From: Aquilonibacter sp963703325
GTDB taxonomy: Bacteria > Vulcanimicrobiota > Vulcanimicrobiia > Vulcanimicrobiales > Vulcanimicrobiaceae
Length of the DNA: 64,000 nt
Assembly (NCBI GenBank): GCA_963703325.1
Contig: OY969805.1
Location: forward strand, 1,054,001-1,118,000
Direction of reading: 5' to 3'
A program made the position numbers and the translations under genes. The notes beneath the pieces are model-generated. The model ran no database searches and had not been told where the DNA came from. It saw only the letters and a list, made by a program, of their open reading frames with translations. This document shows, in pieces, positions 1-8,317 of the stretch (its first letter is position 1; each line of letters opens with the position of its first letter).

Positions 1-840
1 GCACTTCGTACCGGGGATGGTGACAACCAATCGAGCGTGCAGCGCGGCGGAAAGCGCGTTGTGAAGAATCGGAAAGCGCGACGTGCCGTCGGCGGTGGCC
101 AGATACGCGCGTCCTGCCTCTTCGAGCAGCGTGCCGCGTTGTGCCCATACGCGTGGATCGCCGCCGCGCTCGATCGCCGCTCGCACGTCGGCCAGCGGCG
201 TGAACGGCGAAAGTCCGAAGGCAATCGGCACGTCCGGCCGTTCGCGTGCGATGCGCAGCGCCATAGTAAAGAAGAACGGGATCAGATTGTCAACTTCGTA
301 GTCGCGCGAGCCCGGCATCACCAGAATGCCGCCATCGGGCGCACCCGGCTCGACCGGTTGCGCTGCCTCGAGAAGTGCGCCGTCGATCGCGAGATTGCCG
401 ACACGCACGATCCGATCCGGCGGCGTGTCCCACGAACGCAGTTGCTCGAGATTCTTGCCGTCCACCGCGTAGAAACGCGCAAAGCGGTGTCGATAGCCGC
501 GTTTGGAGAATTTATAGCTCGATGCCACGCCGCCAAGCCGGCCGTGCAAGCGAAGCGCATGCATCAGGTCGCCGCCCAAGTACTGTACGACGTCCACCCG
601 ATCGGGAAGGTCCGCGGCGCCGCGGCCGAGCGCGACGCGCAGGTACGCTTTCGGATCGTAGACGTGCGCACTCGGAAAAAGCCGCTGCGCCAGTTGGCTC
701 TCATAACCGGTAGCGTAATCGTCGGGCACGCAAAAGAGCCACACCTCGAGATCCGGGTCGCGCTCGTAGAGCCGGCGCACGAGCGGACGAAACCAGCCCG
801 CGACCTCTCCCGGACCGTTGGCCGTAAATGCGATTTTCAT
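1..840 (-). CDS. LpxB-like glycosyltransferase (lipid-A-disaccharide synthase related), 3' end outside window
   Basis: Partial gene: it starts with ATG at 840 and stays open to the window edge (280 codons seen). The N-terminus reads MKIAFTANGPGEVAGWFRPL, a GT-B nucleotide-sugar transferase opening. Further on there is a LGGDLMHALRLHG segment and, near residue 175, MPGSRDYEVDNLIPFF, which resembles the LpxB motif LPGSR-E. An IPGTKC segment lies at the cut end. It resembles the lipid-A-disaccharide-synthase-related family more than classical LpxB, so the acceptor is uncertain. It begins 7 nt after rfaE2 in the ADP-heptose operon, which fits a role in lipopolysaccharide or another glycolipid. 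Glycosyltransferase fold likely; exact substrate inferred only. Confidence 0.75.
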   Translation of the reverse strand, partial: MKIAFTANGPGEVAGWFRPLVRRLYERDPDLEVWLFCVPDDYATGYESQLAQRLFPSAHVYDPKAYLRVALGRGAADLPDRVDVVQYLGGDLMHALRLHGRLGGVASSYKFSKRGYRHRFARFYAVDGKNLEQLRSWDTPPDRIVRVGNLAIDGALLEAAQPVEPGAPDGGILVMPGSRDYEVDNLIPFFFTMALRIARERPDVPIAFGLSPFTPLADVRAAIERGGDPRVWAQRGTLLEEAGRAYLATADGTSRFPILHNALSAALHARLVVTIPGTKC

Positions 841-847
841 GGAGGCG

Positions 848-1354
848 CTACGATCCGCGCGATCCGTAGCGCGCGACGATCTCCCCGATGATATCGGTCG
901 TGCTCCGTCCGGCGAGATGCGGCGCGAGCCGCACTTCCCCGCCGTGCGCCAACACGACGGCGCGCTCAGGCAAATCTTCCTCTCGATACTGCGCGCTCTT
1001 CACGTGCACGTCCGGACGAATGCGTTCGAGCAGGGCCTCGGGCGTACGCTCCCCAAACGCGACCACGGCATCGACGCTGCGCAGTGCGCACACCAGTTTG
1101 GCACGATCGGCAAACGGGACGATCGGACGCTTCTCACCTTTGAGCGCGCGAACCGACGCATCGACATTGAGCCCCACGATCAGCGCGTCGCCCTGCTCGC
1201 GCGCCCACGCCAAATACTCAACGTGCCCGGCATGTAAGACGTCAAAGATGCCGTTGGTAAACACGACGCGGCGTCCGGATGCGCGCTGTGACTCTCGCCA
1301 CGCCACCGCCGCATCCACGTCGAGCAGCGCGGCGAAAAGCTCAGGTTCCAGCAT
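848..1354 (-). CDS. rfaE2: D-glycero-beta-D-manno-heptose 1-phosphate adenylyltransferase
   Basis: 168 residues. Makes ADP-heptose from heptose 1-phosphate and ATP, the step done by the C-terminal half of HldE in E. coli. The cytidylyltransferase-type motif is seen as TNGIFDVLHAGHVEYLAWA (HxGH as HAGH, about residues 31-49). RPIVPFADRAKLVCALRSVD matches the family's R-x-x-x-x-R-x-x-x-L stretch. I chose the ATG at 1354, which overlaps the rfaE1 stop by 14 nt. A longer reading from 1495 lies inside rfaE1 and adds only low-quality sequence. A stand-alone protein of this length is normal for split-hldE organisms. The product would feed inner-core LPS heptosyltransferases. Confidence 0.93.
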   Translation of the reverse strand: MLEPELFAALLDVDAAVAWRESQRASGRRVVFTNGIFDVLHAGHVEYLAWAREQGDALIVGLNVDASVRALKGEKRPIVPFADRAKLVCALRSVDAVVAFGERTPEALLERIRPDVHVKSAQYREEDLPERAVVLAHGGEVRLAPHLAGRSTTDIIGEIVARYGSRGS

Positions 1355-2324
1355 GATCGATGAGCGCGAGAATCTCGTCGCCGCTTGCCGTGGCGGTACC
1401 GAGCTTCTCGACCACCGCGCCGGCGGCGAAATTCGCAAGTTGCATCGCGCTCTCGATGTTCGCACCGCCGGCGAGCGCGAGGGACAGCACGGCAATCACC
1501 GTATCGCCCGCGCCCGATACGTCGTAAACCTTTCGCGCAACCGACGGAATATCGAAACGTTCGCCCTGCGAACCGAAGAGCGACATGCCGTGCTCTCCGC
1601 GCGTGATGACCACGTACTTGCACTTGAGCCGCTCGAGCAGCGCGCGACCGGCCCGAACCAGCGACGTGGCGTCGGTGATGGGAATTCCGCTTGCCGCCGC
1701 CGCTTCATGTTCGTTGGGGGCAACACAGGTGACGCCGGAAAAAATGTCGAGGTTCTGCGGCTTCGGATCGGCAAGCACGAGGGCGCATGCGCGCGCCGCC
1801 TGCACAACCTCGTCACTGAGGAGTCCCTTCGCATAGTCACTGAGGATCACTGCATCACACGCCGCGGCACGCTCGCGTACATAGCCGACCAGCTGCGCGC
1901 GATCGCCGGCCGACAGCGGCGCCGCCTCTTCCCAATCCGCGCGCACGACCTGCTGGTTGTGCGCGACGATACGCGTCTTGCGTGTGGTGGGTCGGTCGCG
2001 CACGGTCAACACGCCGCGGTCGTCGACGGATTCCTCGCGCAGCATGCGACGCACGTCGGAGGCAAATGTGTCGTCGCCGACGGAACCGACGAATTCGACC
2101 CGCGCACCGAGCGCGACCAAATTATTCGCCACATTGCCGGCGCCGCCCAACGTGAACGAGTGATCGGTGACGGCGACCACCGGCACCGGCGCTTCGGGCG
2201 AAATGCGCGTGACGGTTCCCCAGATCCATTCGTCGATCATCAGATCGCCGACGACGAGGATCGAGCGGCCGCGCATACGTTCGACCAACGCTCGCGCATC
2301 GCTCGTTAGCAGCGTCGCGCTCAC
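1341..2324 (-). CDS. rfaE1: D-glycero-beta-D-manno-heptose-7-phosphate kinase
   Basis: 327 residues, a PfkB/ribokinase-family sugar kinase equal to the N-terminal half of HldE; it phosphorylates D-glycero-D-manno-heptose 7-phosphate at C1. Visible motifs are VVGDLMIDEWIWGTVTRISP near residue 25, GGAGNVANNLVALGARV near 60 and the C-terminal PfkB signature VSGAGDTVIAVLSLALAGG around 270, with the catalytic Asp of GAGD. It overlaps gmhA by an ATGA junction and rfaE2 by 14 nt, so the three are translationally coupled. The missing pathway step, the GmhB phosphatase, is not seen in this window. Confidence 0.95.
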   Translation of the reverse strand: MSATLLTSDARALVERMRGRSILVVGDLMIDEWIWGTVTRISPEAPVPVVAVTDHSFTLGGAGNVANNLVALGARVEFVGSVGDDTFASDVRRMLREESVDDRGVLTVRDRPTTRKTRIVAHNQQVVRADWEEAAPLSAGDRAQLVGYVRERAAACDAVILSDYAKGLLSDEVVQAARACALVLADPKPQNLDIFSGVTCVAPNEHEAAAASGIPITDATSLVRAGRALLERLKCKYVVITRGEHGMSLFGSQGERFDIPSVARKVYDVSGAGDTVIAVLSLALAGGANIESAMQLANFAAGAVVEKLGTATASGDEILALIDHAGT

Positions 2325-2914
2325 GCGATATGGTCCTCGAAGATCAACCGCTGTTCGACCAGATCGCAGACGATGTGAGCCATCACTTGATGCACTTCTT
2401 GCACGATTGCCGCATAGCCGTCGGGTCCTACGAGCGCGACGTCACTATGTTCCATCACCGTGCCGCCGCCGTTACCGGTGAAGGCGACGGTGACGGCGCC
2501 CTTCTTCTTTGCAGCTTCGAGCGCGAGCACGACGTTGCGCGACGTGCCGCTGGTGGTCATGCCGATCAGCACGTCGCCCGGCTGCACGAACGCCTCGACT
2601 TGACGCGCGAAAACGTAGTCGTAGCCGTAGTCGTTGCCGACGCACGTCAGCGTCGAGGTATTCACCGAGAGCGCTTCGCTATTGAGACCGGGACGTTCGC
2701 GCAAGTAGCGTCCCGACAACTCCGCCGCCATGTGCTGCGCTTCGGCGGCGCTCCCGCCGTTGCCAAACCAATAGATGCGTTTGCCGTTACGCAGCGCGGT
2801 CACGACCACCTCGACGATCGCTTCGACAGCTTTTTTGAACTGAGTCATATCGCGCAATACCGCGCGATCTTCCAGCAACGCGTCAATGCCGCGTTGCGCT
2901 TTATAATCGGTCAT
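2321..2914 (-). CDS. gmhA: Phosphoheptose isomerase (sedoheptulose-7-phosphate isomerase)
   Basis: 197 residues from ATG 2914. Converts sedoheptulose 7-phosphate to D-glycero-D-manno-heptose 7-phosphate, the first step of ADP-heptose synthesis. It is a SIS-domain protein: YWFGNGGSAAEAQHMAAEL (about residues 45-63) and GMTTSGTSRNVVLALE (about 115-130) are the sugar-phosphate-binding segments, and VQEVHQVMAHIVCDLVE carries the GmhA metal-binding His region. Length matches the family (about 190-200). I rejected the longer reading from 3406 because it runs through accB in another frame. The start overlaps the accB stop as ATGA. Confidence 0.96.
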   Translation of the reverse strand: MTDYKAQRGIDALLEDRAVLRDMTQFKKAVEAIVEVVVTALRNGKRIYWFGNGGSAAEAQHMAAELSGRYLRERPGLNSEALSVNTSTLTCVGNDYGYDYVFARQVEAFVQPGDVLIGMTTSGTSRNVVLALEAAKKKGAVTVAFTGNGGGTVMEHSDVALVGPDGYAAIVQEVHQVMAHIVCDLVEQRLIFEDHIA

Positions 2915-3357
2915 GGTGCGATCCAGAACAGTTCGTCCCCTTGCGAAACCAGCTCGCCGTTTTCCGGAATGATCCGCATAATAACGCCGGCGTAGTCGCT
3001 CTGAATCTCGTTGAAGAGTTTCATCGCTTCCAAAATGCACAACACCGAACCGGTGTCGATGCGATCGCCGATGGCGACGAACGGCTCCGCGTCCGGCGAC
3101 GACGAGCGATAAAACACGCCGGTGAGCGGGGCGGTCACACGTTTGACGTTGGGCGGAGCGGCCACATTCGCGCCGTCCGAAGGGGCCGCGGGTGTCGCGC
3201 CGGCAGCCGGGGCGGCCGCTACGATCGCAGCGCCGGCTTCCCGCCGGACCAATTCGTAGACCGCATCCCCCACCTTGACCTTGATCCGGTCGAGATCGTG
3301 CTCGTGCATGATGTCGAGCAGCGAATGGATCGTTTCGGATTCCTCTTCGTAGGCCAT
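2911..3357 (-). CDS. accB: Biotin carboxyl carrier protein of acetyl-CoA carboxylase
   Basis: 148 residues. Carries biotin for acetyl-CoA carboxylase, the first committed step of fatty acid synthesis. The N-terminal helical region (MAYEEESETIHSLLDIMHEH) is followed by an Ala/Pro-rich linker (about residues 45-70) and a biotinyl domain with the lysine in CILEAMKLFNEIQ (about residue 113), then GDELFWIAP at the end. The start ATG at 3357 shares one base with the hisS stop. accC, the usual partner, is not adjacent; the gene instead leads the heptose genes. Longer readings in this frame come from inside hisS. Confidence 0.94.
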   Translation of the reverse strand: MAYEEESETIHSLLDIMHEHDLDRIKVKVGDAVYELVRREAGAAIVAAAPAAGATPAAPSDGANVAAPPNVKRVTAPLTGVFYRSSSPDAEPFVAIGDRIDTGSVLCILEAMKLFNEIQSDYAGVIMRIIPENGELVSQGDELFWIAP

Positions 3358-4631
3358 TAGGTCGCCATTTCGGCAAGGGCGCCCGCAACGTCTGCCGCGG
3401 CGCCAAGCGTCACCCGCCGATCGTTCCGCGTCTCGAGGTCCCGCAGGACGAGCTCGCCCGCGGCAATCTCGTCGCTGCCGAGGATCAGCGCAAAACGGGC
3501 GTTGTTCCGGTCCGCGATCTTCAAGTGCGCGAGCAGCTTGCGATCCTCGTAGTCCATGAACACCGGCTGCGCGATGGTGCGGCGCAGCACGTCGACCAGC
3601 GGCACCAGCATCGCGCGCGCCTGCGCGCCTAAAGCAATCGCCTGCACGCCGAAACGGCGCAGCTCGCGGTTTGGGTACATCGCGTTGTACATCATCAGGA
3701 AGCGCTCGAGCCCGAGCGCGAATCCGACCGCAGGAACGTCGGGACCGCCCAGCGAGCGCACTAAGCCGTCGTACCGGCCGCCACCGCACACCGTCGACTG
3801 CGCGCCGAGTACACTCGAGGTGATTTCGAACACGGTACGCGTATAGTAATCGAGCCCGCGCACGATCGACGGATCGACCACGTACGGAATTTGCGCCGCG
3901 TCGAGATACGCGCGCAGCGCATCGAAGTGCTCGCGGCACGCATCGCATAAGACCGATTCGAACGTGGGCGCGGTCCGCACCAGCGCGATATCGCGTTCGT
4001 CTTTGCTGTCGAGCACGCGCAGCGGATTGCGCTCGAGGCGGCGCTGCGAATCGGGCGAGAGCTCGGCCAGGTGCGGACGAAAATGCGCGATCAGCGCGTC
4101 ACGATAGCGCGGCCGGCATGCTTCATCGCCGATCGTGTTGAGCCGCAGCTGCGCATCGGTCAGCCCGTACCCGCGCACGAGCTCCCATGCAAGCGAAATG
4201 ACTTCGAAATCCGCCTCCGGCCCGCGATACCCGGTGCACTCGACGCCGAACTGGTGCGCCTGGCGGTAGCGGCCTTTCTGCGGCCGTTCGTAGCGAAAGA
4301 TCGGACCGACGTAATACAAACGCTGCGGGCCGTGTGCGAAAAGGTTGTGCTCGATCGCCGCGCGCATGACCGGCGCCGTCCACTCGGGGCGCAGCGTCAT
4401 CTTGCGGTCGCCCTTGTCGACGAAGGTGTACATCTCTTTTTCGACGATGTCGGTCGTCTCACCGACGCCGCGTTCGAACAGCTCCGTCGCTTCGAACATC
4501 GGCGTGCGGATTTCACTATAACCGAAGCGGCCGGCGAGCCAGTGGATGCGGAATTCCAAGTCGAGCCAGTCGCGAGAGATCGGCGGAAGGATGTCTTGTG
4601 TGCCGCGCGGTGCGGTGATTTTCGTGGACAC
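3357..4631 (-). CDS. hisS: Histidyl-tRNA synthetase
   Basis: 424 residues, a class II synthetase charging tRNA-His. The N-terminus APRGTQDILPP is diagnostic. Class II motif 2 is seen as YYVGPIFRYERPQKGRYRQA with FGVECTG after it. The histidine-specific RGLDYYTRTVFEI segment follows near residue 260, and motif 3 is in AVGFALGLERFLMM. The C-terminal anticodon-binding domain runs from about residue 330. First gene of the leftward operon continuing into accB, gmhA, rfaE1 and rfaE2. It is divergent from the epimerase-like gene at 4695, leaving a 63-nt gap for both promoters. Confidence 0.97.
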   Translation of the reverse strand: MSTKITAPRGTQDILPPISRDWLDLEFRIHWLAGRFGYSEIRTPMFEATELFERGVGETTDIVEKEMYTFVDKGDRKMTLRPEWTAPVMRAAIEHNLFAHGPQRLYYVGPIFRYERPQKGRYRQAHQFGVECTGYRGPEADFEVISLAWELVRGYGLTDAQLRLNTIGDEACRPRYRDALIAHFRPHLAELSPDSQRRLERNPLRVLDSKDERDIALVRTAPTFESVLCDACREHFDALRAYLDAAQIPYVVDPSIVRGLDYYTRTVFEITSSVLGAQSTVCGGGRYDGLVRSLGGPDVPAVGFALGLERFLMMYNAMYPNRELRRFGVQAIALGAQARAMLVPLVDVLRRTIAQPVFMDYEDRKLLAHLKIADRNNARFALILGSDEIAAGELVLRDLETRNDRRVTLGAAADVAGALAEMAT

Positions 4632-4694
4632 CCAGGCCGTTTTCGCGAGACTTGCGGTGAAACATTTTCGGCGGCGATGTGTTACGACTCAAGT

Positions 4695-5633
4695 ATGAGC
4701 ACGTTTGCGTTGTTCGGTGCATCCGGTTCGACCGGTGCAAGCATCGCTTCGGCACTCGAAGCGGCGGGAGAGCGCTACCGCGTCGTCGGGCGCGACCGCG
4801 CGTCGCTGGAGGCCGAATTCGGGCAACGGCCGCTCGCCGAGATCGCGGTTTGGAATCCGGACGACCCCGCCTCGGTGCAAGCCGCTGCTGCCGGCATCGA
4901 TACGATCTTCTATCTGGTCGGGGTCCCCTATAATCAGTTCGAGCTGCATCCTAAGCTCATGCGCGCGACGCTGGACGGCGCGATTGCGGCCGGCGTGCGG
5001 CGCATCGTGCTGCTCGCAACGATCTATTCGTACGGCCATCCACAGGCGGCGACGGTCGATGAATCACATCCGCGCAATCCGGACGCCTACAAAGGCACAA
5101 TGCGCAAAGAGCAAGAGGATCTCGTGCTCGCCGCGCATGCTGCCGCCCGCATCGAAGCGACGATCTTGCGCGTCCCGGACTTCTACGGTAACGATCCCAA
5201 GAAGAGTTTGGTCGGCGATATCTTCGTTGCTGCAGTGAAGAACCGCCGCGCGAACGTCATCGGTCCGATCGATCGCCCACACCAATATGTCTTCGTTGAC
5301 GACATCGGACCGGTTGCGCTCGCCCTGGCCCGCGAGGATCGCGCCTACGGCAAGGCGTGGAACTTCGCCGGGTCGGGGACGATCGCGCAGCGCGAGTTTG
5401 CAAATAAGGTGTTCGCCCGCGTCGGCCGCAAGCCGCAGTTGATGGTCGCCAACGTTGTTATGCTGCGCCTCATCGGCCTCTTCGATCCAATCATGCGCGA
5501 GCTCGTCGAGATGAATTATCTCCAGAGCGATCCCGTCTTACTCGACGACCGCGCGCTGCACGCGTTGCTGCCCGGCCTGCAGGTGACGTCATACGACGAC
5601 GGTATCGCTCGAGTCTTGTCGAGAATGACTTAA
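4695..5633 (+). CDS. NAD(P)-binding epimerase/dehydratase-like protein (atypical SDR)
   Basis: 312 residues. Rossmann-fold protein starting MSTFALFGASGSTGASIAS, with the atypical SDR glycine motif GASGSTG at residues 8-14. A Tyr-containing stretch (IYSYGHPQAATVDESHPRNP) and NFAGSGTIAQREFANKVFAR resemble extended/atypical SDRs acting on nucleotide sugars or quinone-type substrates, but I see no clear YxxxK catalytic pair. Substrate unknown. An in-frame ATG 18 nt upstream (4677) is an alternative start; neither has a strong Shine-Dalgarno. Stand-alone gene, divergent from hisS. Confidence 0.8.
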   Translation: MSTFALFGASGSTGASIASALEAAGERYRVVGRDRASLEAEFGQRPLAEIAVWNPDDPASVQAAAAGIDTIFYLVGVPYNQFELHPKLMRATLDGAIAAGVRRIVLLATIYSYGHPQAATVDESHPRNPDAYKGTMRKEQEDLVLAAHAAARIEATILRVPDFYGNDPKKSLVGDIFVAAVKNRRANVIGPIDRPHQYVFVDDIGPVALALAREDRAYGKAWNFAGSGTIAQREFANKVFARVGRKPQLMVANVVMLRLIGLFDPIMRELVEMNYLQSDPVLLDDRALHALLPGLQVTSYDDGIARVLSRMT

Positions 5634-5761
5634 GCGTTTTCCGACGGTACGGTTCTTCCCATGGCCCGGGCAGCCGTCGATTATTAATGCGTTCATGCGC
5701 ACGCTTATCCGCACGTAGCCCGGAGTCTAGACATCGCACGTCTTCGGCGTGAAGGTCGAAC

Positions 5762-6880
5762 GTGCGTTATTGGTCCTGCGGCCTGCTCGCATTAGCGATC
5801 GCCGCGATCGTACCACAAACAGCCATGGCCCTGTGCGCTGGGACCGCTAGCGTGCTGCTCGAATCGCTCCCTTATCTCACGCTTGCGGCGGTATGTTCGC
5901 CGCTGCTTGGACGCTATGCACGCGTGCTCGTCGCCTACGCCGGTTGCGGATGCACGGCGGGGCCGAGCGCTCGGTCAATCCCGGCAGCGATCGCGACCGC
6001 GGCGCTCTTCGGGCTGCCTGTCGCCGCGGCGCGTGTCGTCGTGGCAAGCCTTGCATCTCGCATGACGACCGTCCAACATCACGACGCGCACGTCGACGTG
6101 CTTGGCGAAGTCGCTGGACTTATTCCGGCCGCACTGCTGGCAGCGGTCATCATGCTCGTACTGCCGGTGCTCCCGATAGCGGCACTTCCGGTCGCCGTGC
6201 TCTTTATCGGCGGCGCGATCCTCGGCGTTGTGACGTCGCCGTGTGCGCTCGGCGGCGTTGCGCTCGCGGCATCTTTGCACGCACGCGCGCCAGTTGCCGC
6301 TGCCGGTGTGCTGTGCACGGCGGGGCTTCTGCCAAATGTCTGGCGGCGTCACGCGCACGACGCGATGCATGACCCGTGGGCGTACGCAGTGCTCGGACTC
6401 GCCTGCGCGCTGGTCGCGACGCAGCATGGCGGGATGCTCGTGCATCCGCGCATGACGATTCCGCTCGCGCTCACCGCGTGCATGTGTTTGATCTTCGCGT
6501 GGCGCGTTCGTTCACGCCGCGCACGCGCGCCTCGGTGGTTCGCGCTCGCAACGCTTGCCGCCGTCGTCATCGGCGCGCCCGCACCGTCATATCACGGCAC
6601 CGAAACGACGCTGGCCGATGGCTTTGCGGGCGAGCGTGTCGACTTCACCGGCGTCGCCGTTACGGAACACAGCAGCTCCGCACTCGTGCGCTACGCGATT
6701 ATTTGTTGTCGCGCGGACGCCGCGCCAGTCGCGCTCGCCCTTGACCACACCCTTGCCGGCGTCAACGGTCGCTGGATGCGTGCACGCGGAACGCTCGAGC
6801 GCGACGGCGCGCAACTCCGTTTGCACGTCGAGCAATTGACGCCAATCGCGCCGCCCGCCGACCCGTTCGTGTACCGCTAG
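5762..6880 (+). CDS. Membrane protein: UPF0718-like permease region fused to UPF0703/TIGR03943-like C-terminal domain
   Basis: 372 residues, GTG start at 5762 behind a GAAGG ribosome site. Residues 1-260 hold about eight hydrophobic segments. LLESLPYLTLAAVCSPLLGR and YAGCGCTAGPS resemble the cysteine/glycine motif of UPF0718 (YcgR/YraQ) permeases. After about residue 270 comes a soluble domain with ALVRYAIICCRADAAPVALA, a WMRARGTLER segment and a C-terminal PPADPFVYR, which look like the UPF0703 (B. subtilis YcgQ) C-terminal domain with its CCxxDA and P-x-D-P-Y/F signature. In Bacillus these are two neighbouring genes; here they appear fused. Assignment is from memory of motifs, without a search. 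Transport substrate unknown. Confidence 0.65.
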   Translation: MRYWSCGLLALAIAAIVPQTAMALCAGTASVLLESLPYLTLAAVCSPLLGRYARVLVAYAGCGCTAGPSARSIPAAIATAALFGLPVAAARVVVASLASRMTTVQHHDAHVDVLGEVAGLIPAALLAAVIMLVLPVLPIAALPVAVLFIGGAILGVVTSPCALGGVALAASLHARAPVAAAGVLCTAGLLPNVWRRHAHDAMHDPWAYAVLGLACALVATQHGGMLVHPRMTIPLALTACMCLIFAWRVRSRRARAPRWFALATLAAVVIGAPAPSYHGTETTLADGFAGERVDFTGVAVTEHSSSALVRYAIICCRADAAPVALALDHTLAGVNGRWMRARGTLERDGAQLRLHVEQLTPIAPPADPFVYR

Positions 6881-7278
6881 GACAGCACCGCGGCTTTGCG
6901 CGGCTCGAGCACCTCGACCGGAATGCCGTTGGGATCTTCGATAAAGGCGATGGCGCGCGTACCGCTCGGCGATTTGTAGGCGTCTTTGAGAATCTTCACG
7001 CCGCGTTCGCGTAACTGTGCGATGTACGGCTCGAGGTCGCCATCCGCTTCAATCGCCAAGTGTTCGTAGCGATTGCCGATCGTGTACGGCGGATGCGCTT
7101 CCAGATCGTAGACCAGCTCGATATACGCGTTCCAATCCGATCCGACGAACGCCATATCGGCATTGCCGGGATAGTGGAACGGGCCATCGAGCAATTTGAG
7201 TCCGAGCTTGTTGGTATAGAAGTCGATCGACTCGTCCATGTTGTTGACGAAGATCGAGGTGTGAAGAAATCGTGGCAT
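6877..7278 (-). CDS. VOC-superfamily protein, lactoylglutathione-lyase-like (glyoxalase I family)
   Basis: 133 residues from ATG 7278. Two betaalphabetabetabeta repeats of the vicinal-oxygen-chelate fold: MPRFLHTSIFVNNMDESIDF with FYTNKLGLKLL, then NRYEHLAIEADG. Candidate metal ligands are His6, the Glu of YIELVYDLE, the His of YEHLAIE and the Glu of GIPVEVLEP near the C-terminus, the same order as glyoxalase I (H-E-H-E). It may detoxify methylglyoxal, but thiol cofactor and substrate are not shown. Convergent with and overlapping the end of the upstream permease fusion by 4 nt; divergent from the HNH gene. Confidence 0.85.
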   Translation of the reverse strand: MPRFLHTSIFVNNMDESIDFYTNKLGLKLLDGPFHYPGNADMAFVGSDWNAYIELVYDLEAHPPYTIGNRYEHLAIEADGDLEPYIAQLRERGVKILKDAYKSPSGTRAIAFIEDPNGIPVEVLEPRKAAVLS

Positions 7279-7338
7279 AAGCAGACCCCCAAAGTATGCG
7301 GTACCAGGATAACCGCAGCGGTCGATGTAGATCACACT

Positions 7339-8268
7339 GTGGCGCGAAGCGGCCGTGAGCTCTATGTTGGTGTAACCGATAGCTCGTGGTACGAGTTTCT
7401 TTCGTCGCGGCCGGAAATTGACGAAGTTAACTTCTGGCGCCCGGGTGGTGGCAGCCTCCTACAGGCAGCCCAGGGCGCGCCTTTGCTCTTCAAGCGCCGT
7501 TCACCCCAAAACGCCATCGCCGGCCTCGGATTCGTTGAATACGCAGAGCGAATGTCCATAGCGGATGCCTGGGAATTTTACAGCTCCAAGAACGGCGCGG
7601 CCACCTTGGACGACCTTATTAGGACGATCGGTCGCATTCTTAAAAAGCCGGTTGACCGGTTTCACGTCATCGGCTGCACAGTTCTCTCGCAGCCGGTGTT
7701 TTTTCCAGAGAGCATGTGGATAGCTCAGCCTGCAAGCTGGAAACCCAATATTGTGCAGGGCGAATATTTCGACATGGACTCTGGGGAAGGCGCTTTGATG
7801 TGGAACGAGGTTCAAGAACGCCTAGGCGTCAGGATGCCGCCACTTGCAACAAGCGAACTAGCCCCCTTTGGCGGCAGAGGAAAAGCCGCACTTTATTTGC
7901 CACGACAAGGTCAGGGGACGTTTCGAAGATTCGTCCTTGCTGCGTATGGGAATCAATGCGCCGTGACCGGCGAGCATTCCGTTCCCGTTATCGATGCTGC
8001 GCACGTAGCAGAATTCGCAGAGCACCAGCGGCATGAGATTTCGAACGGAATCGCGCTTCGGTCAGATATTCATAAGCTATTTGACCGAGGGTATGTTTCG
8101 ATTCGGCCCGATCACACGTTTGTCGTTAGCAATGCACTTGCTGACGAGTTCAACAACGGCAAGGTCTACTATCAATTGCACAACACCAAAGTGAAAATGC
8201 CGGACAACCCAACCCTACGCCCTAAGCCGGAATATCTCGAGCGGCACTACGCAAAACTGCGAAAGTAG
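7339..8268 (+). CDS. HNH endonuclease, putative restriction-type nuclease
   Basis: 309 residues from a GTG at 7339; longer readings run back through the VOC gene. The N-terminal domain opens GRELYVGVTDSSWYEFLSSR and contains EVNFWRPGGG and PLLFKRRSPQNAIAGLGFVE, typical of a family of stand-alone HNH nucleases annotated as putative restriction endonucleases. The HNH module is QCAVTGEHSVPVIDAAHVAE followed by NGIALRSDIHKLFDRGYVSI (residues about 210-262), with His and Asn residues in the expected order. No methyltransferase or specificity gene lies nearby. Codon use is looser than in neighbours (more ATA, TTA, CTA), suggesting horizontal acquisition. Confidence 0.82.
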   Translation: MARSGRELYVGVTDSSWYEFLSSRPEIDEVNFWRPGGGSLLQAAQGAPLLFKRRSPQNAIAGLGFVEYAERMSIADAWEFYSSKNGAATLDDLIRTIGRILKKPVDRFHVIGCTVLSQPVFFPESMWIAQPASWKPNIVQGEYFDMDSGEGALMWNEVQERLGVRMPPLATSELAPFGGRGKAALYLPRQGQGTFRRFVLAAYGNQCAVTGEHSVPVIDAAHVAEFAEHQRHEISNGIALRSDIHKLFDRGYVSIRPDHTFVVSNALADEFNNGKVYYQLHNTKVKMPDNPTLRPKPEYLERHYAKLRK

Positions 8269-8273
8269 TACCG

Positions 8274-8309
8274 TCCCTCGACTTCGCTTCGCTACGCTCG
8301 GGATGACAA
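8274..8309 (-). repeat. Intergenic palindromic repeat unit, copy 1 of 3
   Basis: 36-nt GC-rich element lying between the 3' ends of the HNH gene and purH. On the minus strand it reads TTGTCATCCCGAGCGTAGCG followed by AAGCGAAGTCGAGGGA. It matches the unit at 51853-51887 with one single-base length difference, and shares ends with the unit at 51914-51955. It contains an internal inverted CGCTTCGC/GCGAAGCG core. It may act as a transcription terminator or REP-like element. Confidence 0.75.
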
Positions 8310-8317
8310 GGGTCTGG

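Noticed and set aside
37..891. 284-codon plus-strand frame at the left edge
   Set aside because: Antisense of the LpxB-like gene and rfaE2 end; Arg/His-rich translation without family features, a shadow of high-GC coding.
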